From positions 2,418,001-2,482,000 of the forward strand of contig PCDL01000011.1 of NCBI GenBank assembly GCA_002778095.1: 64,000 bases of DNA, written 5' to 3'. This DNA comes from Fragosphaeria purpurea (Eukaryota > Ascomycota > Sordariomycetes > Ophiostomatales > Ophiostomataceae). Below the pieces are notes generated by a model. That model was not told the origin of the DNA. It saw only the letters and a program-made list of their open reading frames with translations, and made no database searches. Both the position numbers and the translations under genes were made by a program. Shown in pieces: positions 20,053-30,500 of the stretch; the stretch's first letter is position 1, and the number at the start of each line of letters is the position of its first letter.

Positions 20053-21460
20053 TGCCGGCGCATGGGAGGAAGAAAAAATAACGTGAGAAACATGAAAATG
20101 ATGGTTAGACAACGGACGGTAAGCCCGTTTGCATTTTGAGTGTTTTTTTTTTCTGATCACATTTTACTTTGGCTTTGTACATAAGGCAAGACGGAATGAG
20201 AATAAATTTAACTAAATGCTCTGAGCCATTTTTATTGTTCCGTGGTGCCTGATAATTCAAAGTTGTTCTCAATACGAAGCGAAGACAGTAAATGTGGGAC
20301 GAACCAAGTGATGCCAGCAAAGGAGGGAGGAAAGACCTAAAAAGAGGAGATCTTGCTTTTTCTTTCCTTCCAGCAAACACGAAACGGGAGAAGCAGCTGG
20401 GAAAAAAAAAGAAAGAAATGGGGAAAAAAGCCGTAAATATAAAAACATATTCTCGAAGCCGAATGAAACGCCTCATTCTTGGAAGCAGGAAAACGAACAA
20501 GAGAGAAGAGAAATAAAATAGAATAAAAAAGTTTATCACGTTAACACACAAATTTGAAGAAACGCACAAAGAAATAGAAAATAGGAGTAGAAATGGCGGG
20601 CAGAAAAAGAAAAAGAAAAGCCAAGATGTCCAGGACAGAAGAGACGGACAAGAAAAACCATTCTTCTTAGAACAGCAGTAGGTCGTTCTGTCCGCTGAAC
20701 TTCCTCTCACTTCTAGAAAGAGGCCAGGCGAACAAAAGGATACGAGCAATAAAACAAGTCCCTCCCATCCACGGAGAAAAATCAAGCCGAAACAAAATCC
20801 GGGAGAAAGATACAAAATGCGGTCTTTCTTTCGTTTCGCTTGTGCCAAATGTTTTCGTATTGTTTTTTTTTCTTCCTTTGTTCTTCCTTCCTTGTGTCTC
20901 TGCAAATAGATGCTACCCGTTCCAGATGTCGTGGAGATCAGTCCGCAAGGCAAATCCCAACCCGGAAAGTTGCCCAACCCTTTTCTTTCTTTCTTGTTGT
21001 GTATGGTCGCATGCTGGTCACACGAAAACAGCGTATGCGACGGGCGGAAGGAAAAAAAGGAGGAAGAAAAAAAAAAGGAAAAAAAAGTTGAGAACTGCCC
21101 GCTGGCCAAATTCCTGAAAGTGAACCCAAATGAAACTATTCGAAACACACAGCCCGTCCGTCTCCCCTCACATGCTTTAGGTCAAGAACGTCTGGTCCCC
21201 AAAATATCCAACAAAAAAAAGCGGCTGTCCCTTTTGAAACTTTTCCCTGGAGGTCTGTTGCTTTTCATGCTCGTACTGCGAATGTTGTCTAGTGTCGGGT
21301 GATTGCCCACCGGGATCAGGCGGGACAGTGGGGGGGGGGGGGGGGGGGGGTGGTTGTGCGCAGGTGCAAAGAAAGACATGGCGCCAATCCATGTTTTCCC
21401 CCACAAAATCCAACCAGGTTTGTGGGTTGTCCTGCGTCTTCGACCCATCGGCTGCCCTTT
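20053..21460. other. Convergent spacer, RIA1 / eIF4B-like genes; purine-rich with G21 run
   Basis: A 1.4-kb spacer between facing stop codons. From about 20290 to 21110 the + strand is strongly purine-rich, which creates a 347-codon frame on the minus strand made mostly of Phe, Ser, Leu and Cys; this is composition, not coding. A run of 21 Gs lies at 21330-21350. No gene is seen. Confidence 0.6.
21330..21350 (+). repeat. Homopolymer of 21 G
   Basis: An uninterrupted G run, read as C21 in the transcript of the minus-strand eIF4B-like gene, about 110 nt past its stop codon. It is a likely slippage or assembly-error site. Confidence 0.9.
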
Positions 21461-23928
21461 TTAAGCCGCACGCGGCTTCTGGCTCCGGCGGCCCTTGTTC
21501 GGAACGGTCTCCCAACCCTCCTCATCCGGACCGGAGGGCCCGTTCTCCTCCTGGGGGATCTTGGGAGTGGATGGTTGCGACTGTGGGCCATTTTGGCCCC
21601 CGTTGGCGCGGGGCGGGCGAGGGCCGTCGTGCCGCGCACCTTCATTCCGTGGGCCCCGCGGAGCGCCGCTGCCGCGACGAGGGCCGTTGCCAGGGCCGCC
21701 GCGAGGTCCACGCTGTTCGCCAGACGGCTGTCTCCAGTTGCCGCTATCCGTAGCCCGGGACTTGGGGTTTTGGACCTGCTCCTTTGGTTCCCTCGGCCGG
21801 GACGTCCTCGGGCCGTGAGCGGCACCACCGTTCTGCGAGGCGGTCTTGGCCGCGTCTGTCTTCGGTGCGTCCTTCTCCTCCGCAGGCTGCTCCGCCGAAC
21901 CCTCTTTGGCGCTGGCCACCGGGGCTTCAGCGGCCGGCTCCTGTGCAGACTCTCCTGCGGGGGGCTTCGTTGCGGCTTCTTCTTTGGCAGCGTCCTCTTT
22001 CGCGGCCTCTGCTTTTGCTGCCTCCTGTTTCGCGGCCTCCTTTGCGGCTTCCTCGGCGGCGGCCTTGGCGGCCGCAGCCTCCTGAGCGGCCGCCTCCTTG
22101 GCTTTCCGCTGCTCTTCCTTTGCCTTTTCGTCCGCCTCCTTCTTTTCCTTGAGAGCGAGTATGCGCTTTTCTTCAATTTCTCGTTCACGAGTGGCTGTGT
22201 CGATCGGACGGGCGGCCCCAAAGGGGCTCGCCTTTGCATCACCAGCCGACGCCAAAACTGGCGACGGGGTCTCGGACGCTTCGGAAACGGTCCTCTTGGC
22301 TAAGTTCAACTTCGGCCGTGCTACGACCACCGGAGCGGCGGGAGCGGGAGCGGGGGATGAAGGAGCCTCGCTGCCACTGCGGGAAGCCGCAGGGGACTTG
22401 ACCGGCGCATCGGGGCGCATGCTGGTTCTCCACTGCATGTCGCGGTCGGCGGCACTAGGGACGCGCTCAGCCCGCTCCGCAAATTCCCGACGGGGCGGGC
22501 GCGAGCCGTTGTTGGTGCCAGCTTCGGAGCGGCCTTCCCCCCAGGCAGCGGGGGATGTTTTGCGGTTGCCTCGGAAGGATTCCGACCGGCCCTCGTTGGT
22601 CCGGGAGCGACCGCCCTCACGCGCGCCATCCGCAGACGGCTCCGGCGGGGGTAAAGGAGACAGGGGACCTTTGCGTTCCCATGTTAGATCGCGGCGCCGG
22701 TCGTCCGCACCAGCGAGGTCCCGGGGAGGACGGCGGTCTGCGTAATCCGATGGACCAGAGCGACGGTCATTGCTGCGGCTTGGGGGCTCAGGCAAGGGTC
22801 CCTTGCGGGTCCATTCGCTGAGGTCGCGTGTGGACTCGCCACGGTCGCGCTCCTTGGCTGTTTGAAATGTCAATATAAACCACAGACCACACGGACAAAA
22901 AGATAGAAACAGAAAAGCAAAAATAAAAAAAGGGGACAAGGGGAAGAGCACATACGTGGATCGGCGATTTTCACTTTAATGCTTCTGCCGCGGAAAGACG
23001 TGCCATCCATGGACAGGGCCTTTTTAAGACCATCGACGGTCGTAAACTCAGCATAGCCGAAGCCCTTCGGACGCTTTGTCTCGCGATCTTCGATTAGGCG
23101 GATGCTGGTGACTTCGCACTCGGAAAGAAGATCGCGGATGTCCTCCTCCTGGATGTCATAGTCTAGGTTGCCCAGGTGGGCCAGATACGGCGGCTTGTCG
23201 GGGATGCGCTGGGGAACCGAATCACGTTGGGCATAGCCTTTTTTTGGTGAATTGAATCAGCAAACATGCAGTAGATAAGATTCAAAACAAAAGGTCTCGC
23301 ATCTTGGAACTTACCACGATCGTTGCCAAAAGAGTTGAAGGAGCTGTTGAAACGGCGGTCAAGCGCCGGAAGAGGTTGAGTACCTGGAGCAGATCGTTAG
23401 TCGTCGGTATAGCCAGAAAACCACAACCCCGGGATCCAAACAGAAGGTCGTGATAGAAAAGTACATACCAACGGTTTCCTCAACTTCATCAGCCCATGAT
23501 TTACCGAAAGCTAGGAGGTAAATAATTAGTACTGCCGTCCAACGGTGATACAAACCGTGAGCAAGCAAAAGACGCCAGAGGGACTTACAGTCGTCGCCCA
23601 TAAACTCTCCATAGGAAAGCTTCTGAACTTCCTTCTTCTTGGGTGCTGCAAACAAGGTTAGCGATGTTGGGCAAGAAAAAGAGACGGTGGATGCTTGTGA
23701 ACGCTGGAGGAAAGGCAGAAAGAAAGCAAACGGATAAACAAAGAACGGCCAATACAAGCAGGCGAACGCAGAAGAGAGTAAACGAGAGAGCCGCCGCCGA
23801 AGACGGAGAAAGGAAATATCAATTGGCGAGGGTGATCTTGAGAAAAGTTCGGAACAACGCGCCACGGGGAAGGGGGGGGAGGAGGAGGAAGAGGAGGAGG
23901 AGCATCAAGGCGTCTGAGACATACCCAT
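21461..23928 (-). CDS. eIF4B/Tif3-like RRM translation initiation factor
   Basis: Six exons on the minus strand: 23925-23928 (ATGG only), 23589-23645, 23469-23510, 23315-23383, 22956-23237 and 21461-22857; 616 residues. The joined N-terminus reads MAPKKKEVQKLSYGEFMGDD, then SFGKSWADEVEETV, as in filamentous-fungal eIF4B. Exon 5 carries one RRM (PPYLAHLGNLDYDIQEEDIR ... KRPKGFGYAEF ... FRGRSIKVKIADP; RNP1 and RNP2 recognisable). After it come Arg/Asp-rich repeats of the form RDL-x-W-x-RKGPL (two clear copies), a long Lys/Glu/Ala helical or coiled region (about residues 335-410), and an Arg/Gly-rich tail ending GWETVPNKGRR. The family stimulates the eIF4A helicase and mRNA recruitment in the cytosol. 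Crowding of five introns in the first 150 codons is notable. Confidence 0.92.
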
Positions 23929-25200
23929 TCTGAGAGGAGAGTATCGTCTGTTGGCTACACGCAACGAACGGTTGGTCGACGCGCGTAGACAACGAAAGAG
24001 AACGAACCGGGGAAAAGGCCGATCGCAGCTGGCGGTCGTCTGATTCGTTTGGGGACGATGCACGGAAGAGAGGCAGGCAAAGGAAAGTCTGAAGCCGACA
24101 AGGTGACGGTTCAGATTCCACAGGCGAAAAAGGGAAAAGAAAACTATACGCAATCAAATCCGATGATTGGTACAGCTCTCGATGGCGATGGGGTCTCGTT
24201 CGGTGATGCCGAGCGAGATGGCGGGTCAAGCGGTTTGCAGAAGTCGTGTTGTGTGCGTGAGGATGCGTTCGTCGTGAAACTTGGTTCCAGGAAACAAACG
24301 GCTGTGAAGGGGAAAAAAAATTCGGAGTTTTGAGATTGGTTTTTTTTTGCGTGGGCGGCGCGAGGAACAAGACGAAGCTAGTCCTGTTTAGGACTAAACC
24401 CCACCTTTGCCTGTGTACAAAGTACATCCGCACTTCCCATGCCGCTCTTTCCCATCTCAGGGGAAAAAGGAGGGAAAAAAGGACATTGCGACAGGAGGTT
24501 CCTTCCCGCGACTGAACTTTTTTAGTGGAGAGCAGGTACCGTAAGTTGATACTATTCACACTGTACTATACACAACGCATCGTAGTTCTAGTGATCGCTG
24601 TTTGTAGGCCAATTAAGACGGACAGGAAAGTAACCAACTACAGTCTCTGTACGCGTTTACGTCTAGAATTGTGCTCTAAGTTCTCAAGCACCAAGAAAAA
24701 CGCCGATGAGAAAGTACATTGGACAAGATAAGTACTATACAAAAAAACGTGTGGCTCATTTCGCGGCAGAACGGACAGTGTGCAATATGAGAACCGGCAC
24801 GGTATAGGCCAGCTCTTCGCTGTAACGGAGCAATACGGAGCAAGGAGGCACTAGCAGCGCTTTCCTTTTCTCGGGCTTCTCACTGTCGCCCAGATCTCAT
24901 GTGAATTGCTGTGGGCGCTGTGAACGTCAAGCAACGTCGACAAACGACGACAGGATACGAGCGAGCAGCAATCGCCAATGGAAAGGCAAGTATTGTTTTT
25001 TTTCTGTTCTTGCGTTGGACAAACAGCCTCTTTACTAACAAAAAAGTTTAGCTTCCGGCATCAACCGTTCCCTTACGAATCTTGCTTCAAGGCATTTTTG
25101 AAGTCTAGAGCTTAGGTTGATATCAGCTTTTGATTCGCGAAGAAAGAAAGCCAAGCGCGGCGTGTTTTTTTGACGCCTAGGCTATTGGCGGAGACGGGCC
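23929..25200. promoter_or_regulatory. Divergent promoter, eIF4B-like / Tim17-like genes
   Basis: A 1.27-kb spacer between divergent start codons. It contains a perfect 7-bp stem with a 4-base loop (24379-24396, TAGTCCT/AGGACTA) and two direct copies of ACGGAGCAA near 24826 and 24835. Open frames here show no coding character. Confidence 0.5.
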
Positions 25201-26175
25201 ATGTCCCAGTCTGATCCAAGCGGCCCGTCCTCGCGTGCAAAGCCCGCAACGGCACCGCAACAGCTGCCTCCGGGCGTGGCCGCAATTCTCGGGCCTAGCT
25301 TGCAAGTTGGACTCGGCGCCGGTGCGTGTCGACCTGCTGCAAGATGCGTGAATGGCGGAAATGGTTTTCGTGCTGACTCGTCCGTTTTGTTTGGCAAAAG
25401 GCACCGTCGGCCTTTTTGTGGGCGCGGCTTCTGGGATTGTGCGGTCGGCGGCGCCCGTCCTCTTCTCCCTGGTAACCGGCGCGCAGTGGTTTGTTCTGGG
25501 TACTACATTCTATGGTGCGTGGTTTTTTTTTATTTTTTAGTCGTGTGTTTGCCTTTCTTGCAAAAGCAGTACGGACGGCCGTGGTCGGCTAACAGGGGAC
25601 GGACCAGCATCCCGAGCGACGGCACTCGCGGCTTTGGCCGGTAGCAACGCTGCCAGCCCGACAGCCCACACTACCGGCTCAAGAGACAAAGTGAAGGCGA
25701 GCGCGTTGGGTGGCGCATCCGCCGGCTTCGTGGGCGGTTTGCTCCGTAAGTCGACCTTTCAGCAAGAGAAAAAAAAAAAGAAAAGAAAAGAAAATCGGTC
25801 GCCATCGAGGACAGTCTTTCAGAAGCAGAAGAACGCTGACACTACAATACAGGCGGTCCAAGGAATGTGTTGCCGGCCCTGGCCGTGTGCTCTCTTTTCG
25901 GCGCAGGAGGACAGGCGGTCGTGAACGCCCTGCCTTCGCCGACACAGAACGGTGGCGCCGCAAAGACGAGCTGGTTGGATTCAAAATGGATCCCCGTGGA
26001 GCATCTTTCAGACGAAGAGTACGCGAAGCTCATCAACGACAAGATGCTCCGGTTGAAGGTGGAAATGGCAATGATTGACGACAACATTGCGAAGCTGAAG
26101 GCGGCTAAGGAGGAGGCCAATGCGGCCACGAAGGCCCCACCTGCGCCCCGAAGCGAATCCACGCACGATGCATAA
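25201..26175 (+). CDS. Tim17/Tim22/Tim23-like glycine-zipper membrane protein
   Basis: Proposed exons 25201-25321, 25401-25514, 25596-25745 and 25853-26175; 235 residues. The joined product has a short N-terminus, then a hydrophobic Gly-rich block (LQVGLGAGGTVGLFVGAASG, APVLFSLVTGAQWFVLGTTF), a second pair (SALGGASAGFVGGLLRGPRN, VLPALAVCSLFGAGGQAVVN) and a charged helical C-tail (EEYAKLINDKMLRLKVEMAM). Repeated GxxxG spacing over four helices and the Gly-Arg turn followed by a hydrophobic helix resemble the Tim17/22/23 fold of mitochondrial inner-membrane proteins, including translocase and complex-I-related members. No specific orthologue is recognised. Introns 1 and 2 use GTGCGT donors. The second acceptor (AACAG at 25595) is chosen because the nearer CAG leads to a stop. 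Confidence 0.65.
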
Positions 26176-27550
26176 CAAACATGGCACAAAAAGAAACGTG
26201 CTGTTCATCATCCGAGACGAAACACAGTTGTCAATACATCGGAATGAGTCGTATTCAAACGAATCAAAGCTCAAAGAAGGTGCTATCTGATCCTTGTTCA
26301 AGCTCCGGTGTATATGATTTTTAGCATATCCGGCCAGCTTTCTCACAAAAGAACATACAAAGAAAGAAAGAAAAAGAACCTTGCTGTGCATGTCCATAGC
26401 CGATGCTGCTACCAACGAACCAACATGCTTGGAGACTATCCGCTGGCCAGAAGTACGGCAGCTCTCAAGTTGGACCCCGTTCCGATATTCGTGTTCCACG
26501 TAGAGTGACCCGAGAAGCCAAAAATGCACAAATTTGACGGACTGAGAGTACATAGGTAGCGATGAAGGAATCTCCCAACAAAACTGAGACATTCTTTAGG
26601 GAGGTGCGCAGTAAACATACGTAATTACGGAGTCGGTATTACAGAACCACAATGTCGGATAACCGGCGGCGCGCTGCGGCTTTGCCCAATCCTTCGTCTC
26701 TTCATCCTCATTGGCTACAAGTTTGGTCGTTCTTGCTTGCTGAGCGTGCGCTAAGAGGGAACAAGGAGGAAGGACGTTTGGAATCTCCCGTACTGGGGCG
26801 TGACTAAGCCTCGAAAGCGGGCTAAAGCCGTTTGTGGGCGCGCGTCCCACACAACCCCCGATATGTTTTTCGGGGGAAGGTGCATTCGGCCCGCCAAATG
26901 CACACCATTTGTAGTCTCCTCCTCTTGCACCTTACCTTCCCAATCTCGTCTCGACTCCCAAACCATTACGCCGTATTACATACCGAAAAAAAAGACGTCG
27001 CCAAGCCGCACAACAGCGAGACAAAATCTGCTACCACCTCTGTCCACGATTGTCGCCTCAGTGGTCGTGCGATACCACCGGACTTCGAGTGTGTTTTGTT
27101 GCGCGGCCGTTTCCGTGCTCGGTCTCGCCCCGTGCTACTGCAGATCAATTCCTCGGCGGCTGTATTACCTTGAATTCGGGGGGGTTCAACTGCATAACAC
27201 GTCTTCACGACGACGACGACGACGACAACAACAACAGCAAACCAGAAATCGTGGCTTTTTAGAGCGGAGGGACACGCGGGTCTTTGATTTCCTCTTGGAT
27301 ATGGCGTCCGGTAACATTACTCCTTCGACAAAAGACCTCATGTAGAGAAGAACGAAAGGGAATTCCACCATGACACAACATTGGCCAACTTGCTGGTGCG
27401 CATAACCCCCAAGTCTGTTTTTTATTTGGATTCCCTGTGTTTGCTCCCTTGCCTGCCGAGCTGCCGTTTGACTGACACGTCTAGGGCCCCTTTCGCCTAG
27501 ACACTTCGCGCGCGCAACCTCCCCCCCCCCCGCTGGTGCCTTCGCCGGCC
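26176..27550. promoter_or_regulatory. Spacer and promoter of the FMP27-like gene
   Basis: A 1.37-kb spacer with no gene recognised. It includes a (GAC)n microsatellite at 27207-27227 and an 11-C run at 27521-27531, only 19 bases before the FMP27-like ATG. Short frames here lack coding bias. Confidence 0.55.
27207..27227 (+). repeat. (GAC)n microsatellite
   Basis: Seven tandem ACG/GAC triplets in the spacer upstream of the FMP27-like gene, followed by CAACAA repeats. Confidence 0.8.
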
Positions 27551-30500
27551 ATGGCGCTGTTTAATCCCACCTTTATTCTTGGCGTGCTCGTCTTGCTCTA
27601 CCTGCTGTCCTTCGTCCTCTTCGCCGTCGTTCGCATCGTGACGGGTTTGTCCATTCAGCGCATTGGCTATTTCTCATTGCGCAGACTTGCGTACGTCCCG
27701 CGCGATGGCCTCAAGATCGAGATCCGCGGCCTCGGCTTGAACATCCACCGACCGACCTTTTCCCAGCCCACATGGCTCAGCATTGTCGTCAGCGAGCTTG
27801 TCGTGACCATCGATAGCAGCGAGCTCGAGGGAAACAAATTGGTGGAGGACAAGGGCGACGCTGGCGACGCATCGTCTTCGTCAGCGGCGGCGGCGGCTGC
27901 TAGCGCCACGATGCCGGACGGCCAGGATGGCGTGCCATCGGGAAGCGCCGACGACGCGGGCCGCGCACAGGCTGGCCTTCCCCGCCCGCCCCAGCCGCCG
28001 CTGCCATCCAAGCACCGCGAAACGGCCGAGGAAGCGCGGAGCAAAACGTGGCGTCAGCTCATGAAGCTGAAGGAGCGCATCAAGCGCCTGCACCGCAACG
28101 TCAACTGGTTGCGCCTGGTGGATGTCGTAGCGACCGACTCCGCCGTCAACGTCGTTGGCGTCGGGAATGTGCAGTTTGGCAACTTTACCGTGGCCGTGGA
28201 CACACGCCGGAAAATGGTGAACCGGGACCGGCTGCTGTTCCAGGGCAGCCGCGAGGCGCCGCCGGGGACCCGCCAGGCGGAATGGATTATGACGCTCCGC
28301 AGCGTGCTGTTTACCGCCGACGGCAGAGAGTCCATGGAAGTCGTCGACAATGCCACCCTAAACGTCCACGGCTTTCTGTACGAGGCACTCGACGGTCTCC
28401 GCGACGCGGCGATTGCGCTCAAGCTAGGCCGCGTACACCTTCCTTACGACGACCTCGTGTACTGCGCCGAGCGCTACCGCCAAAGCAAACTGCGCTCGCC
28501 GGAACCGACTGCGGTGTCCTCCGTTTCGGCCCTCAAGGAGGTCGATCCGTCGTTGCCCAATTCTCCCATTCTCGAAGAGCCCCCATCATCCCTACAAGAT
28601 GCCGCGCGCGAGGCAGCACGGCTCGGTAGCGCAGATGACGGCGCAAACGACGGCGCCGACGGCACCGACAACACCGAAGACAACGCCAACCTTCACCTTG
28701 CCAACGAGGACGACCTGGCCCGAACAGTTTCGGACTCCAAGGAGTTCGTTAGCTCGATCCTGCGGGGTATCAAGGAAGTTCAGTTTGCCGTCAGCTTCCT
28801 CGGCATCGCCAAGAAAGTCCAGACGATCAAGGCGGCCGGCGCCCCTGTTCTTCTGATGAACGTGTCCATGAAGGAAGTCGGCGTCGATCTCCATCGCCTC
28901 GACCCCCGGTCACCGGCGCATCGCATGTACTTTTCTCCTAAAGACATTGCTCACGAGGCACTGGCTGCGGCCCTGTCGATCGCTGTGGGCGTTGACGATG
29001 GCCACGGGAGCCCCCAACGCCTCATGTACATCCCCATGGTGACAACCACCGTCAAGACGACGCTGCCGTCGAAAACCATTGAGATCACTGAGGACGTCAG
29101 CGCGGAAGCGCGGAACGCCAACATTTTGTTTGCCAATTCCGTCGTGACCTCGCCCTCGGTCGACCTGGACCCGCGCCACCTCCCACTTCTCCTGGCCATG
29201 CTCAACCAGCCGAAAAAACCACCAAGCCCGCCCGCCACGGTGCCGCCCACGAAGCGCCGCGACATTCTGATATCCCGGCTTCTTCCCAAAGCGAGCATCA
29301 AGTTTTCCGTGCACGAACCTGTCATACGGATCGCCTTGCCGCCCGTGAGTCCAACCGCCGACCCCGACGACTTTGATCTGATCATCTCGTCCATCTCGTC
29401 CATCTCGCTGGACATGGAGTCCTTTCATTTCGCCGTCGAGAAGCTCCACTATTCGCTCGCGTCGACGGCCCGGCTGCGATCCCACAATCTCTACTACCAG
29501 ACCTCGGCGGGCGACCGATTCGATCTGCTGCAGACGGAGTCCCTTGACCTCAAAGCTCAATTGAATGCGTCCCCGGACGTCCGCGTCGTCGCCAGCGGCA
29601 ATCTTCAAACCTTTTCTGTGAAGATGGTGCGCCCGGAAATTATCGACGGCCTCAGCCAAATCGTGAAGCAGCTGCGCCCCAGTGTCGAACCGGATAAGAA
29701 ACGCATCCAGCGAGCGGGACCCAGGCAAGGCGTCAATTTCTTGCGTGCCATGCCCGCGTGGCTCTTGCATTTCCACATGCAGGCCTCCGACTTTAGTATG
29801 GAAGTGGCAGGCGTGGACAAGGCCATCTCAGACGACGCCAAGGGCGTTGCGGTTCAGCTGGAAACGTGGACCGTCGAGTACCGCGCCCAGCGGTTGGACG
29901 GCGTGCAGCGCCGGCCCGGTCGAAGGAGGACAGTGAGCCGCGCCGTGCTGATGCCCGACACCGATCTTCTCGCGTCCGCTTCCTCGGCTCCCAGGAGGAA
30001 GCACCATCACAACGGCGACGGGCGCCGTATTGCCATCCATTGTCGGGGACTAGAAGCCTTCGTTGTCCAATCCCTCGAAAAGTGGGAAGTTGACCCTTTT
30101 GTCAACGTGCCGCGATTCGAGATCGCGTTCTCAACGTTGAGTGACAACCAGGGGCCTATTTTCCACATTCACGCGCATGTGCGGACGCTGCTCCTGCACT
30201 ATGCATTGCACCGGCACTATTCCGTTGGCGTTGCCGCCACGGTTCTGCAACAAGCATTCGTGCATGCCGAGCCAGGCATCAGCAAGAAGCCGGGAGCGGC
30301 AGAAACCACGGCACCGACTGCCACACAGAGCATTGGTGCTGACAGCAGAGCGCCCTTGTCTGAGCTTTTGCCAACATCGCCCTCGTCGTCCGCCCGACAG
30401 ATCAAGCCTGCAGTCTTCGTATCGAGCGAGTTGGTGGCCGTTGATGTCAAGGTGGCGTTTATTCAGATCAAGGGCGACATGCCGTCGGACCCGCCGTTGA

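Noticed and set aside
16381..20160. 1,259-codon open frame on the minus strand
   Set aside because: It is exactly antisense to the RIA1 gene. High GC3 in the real gene suppresses stop codons on the opposite strand. It has no conserved motif, while the + strand gives a complete EF-2-like protein.
20105..21148. 347-codon open frame on the minus strand
   Set aside because: It is made almost wholly of Phe, Ser, Leu and Cys because the + strand is purine-rich; no domain, no coding bias, located between two gene 3' ends.
25567..25595. Nearer acceptor (CAG at 25567-25569) for exon 3 of the Tim17-like gene
   Set aside because: It leads within eight codons to a stop (TAA at 25590-25592); the AACAG acceptor ending at 25595 keeps the frame open.
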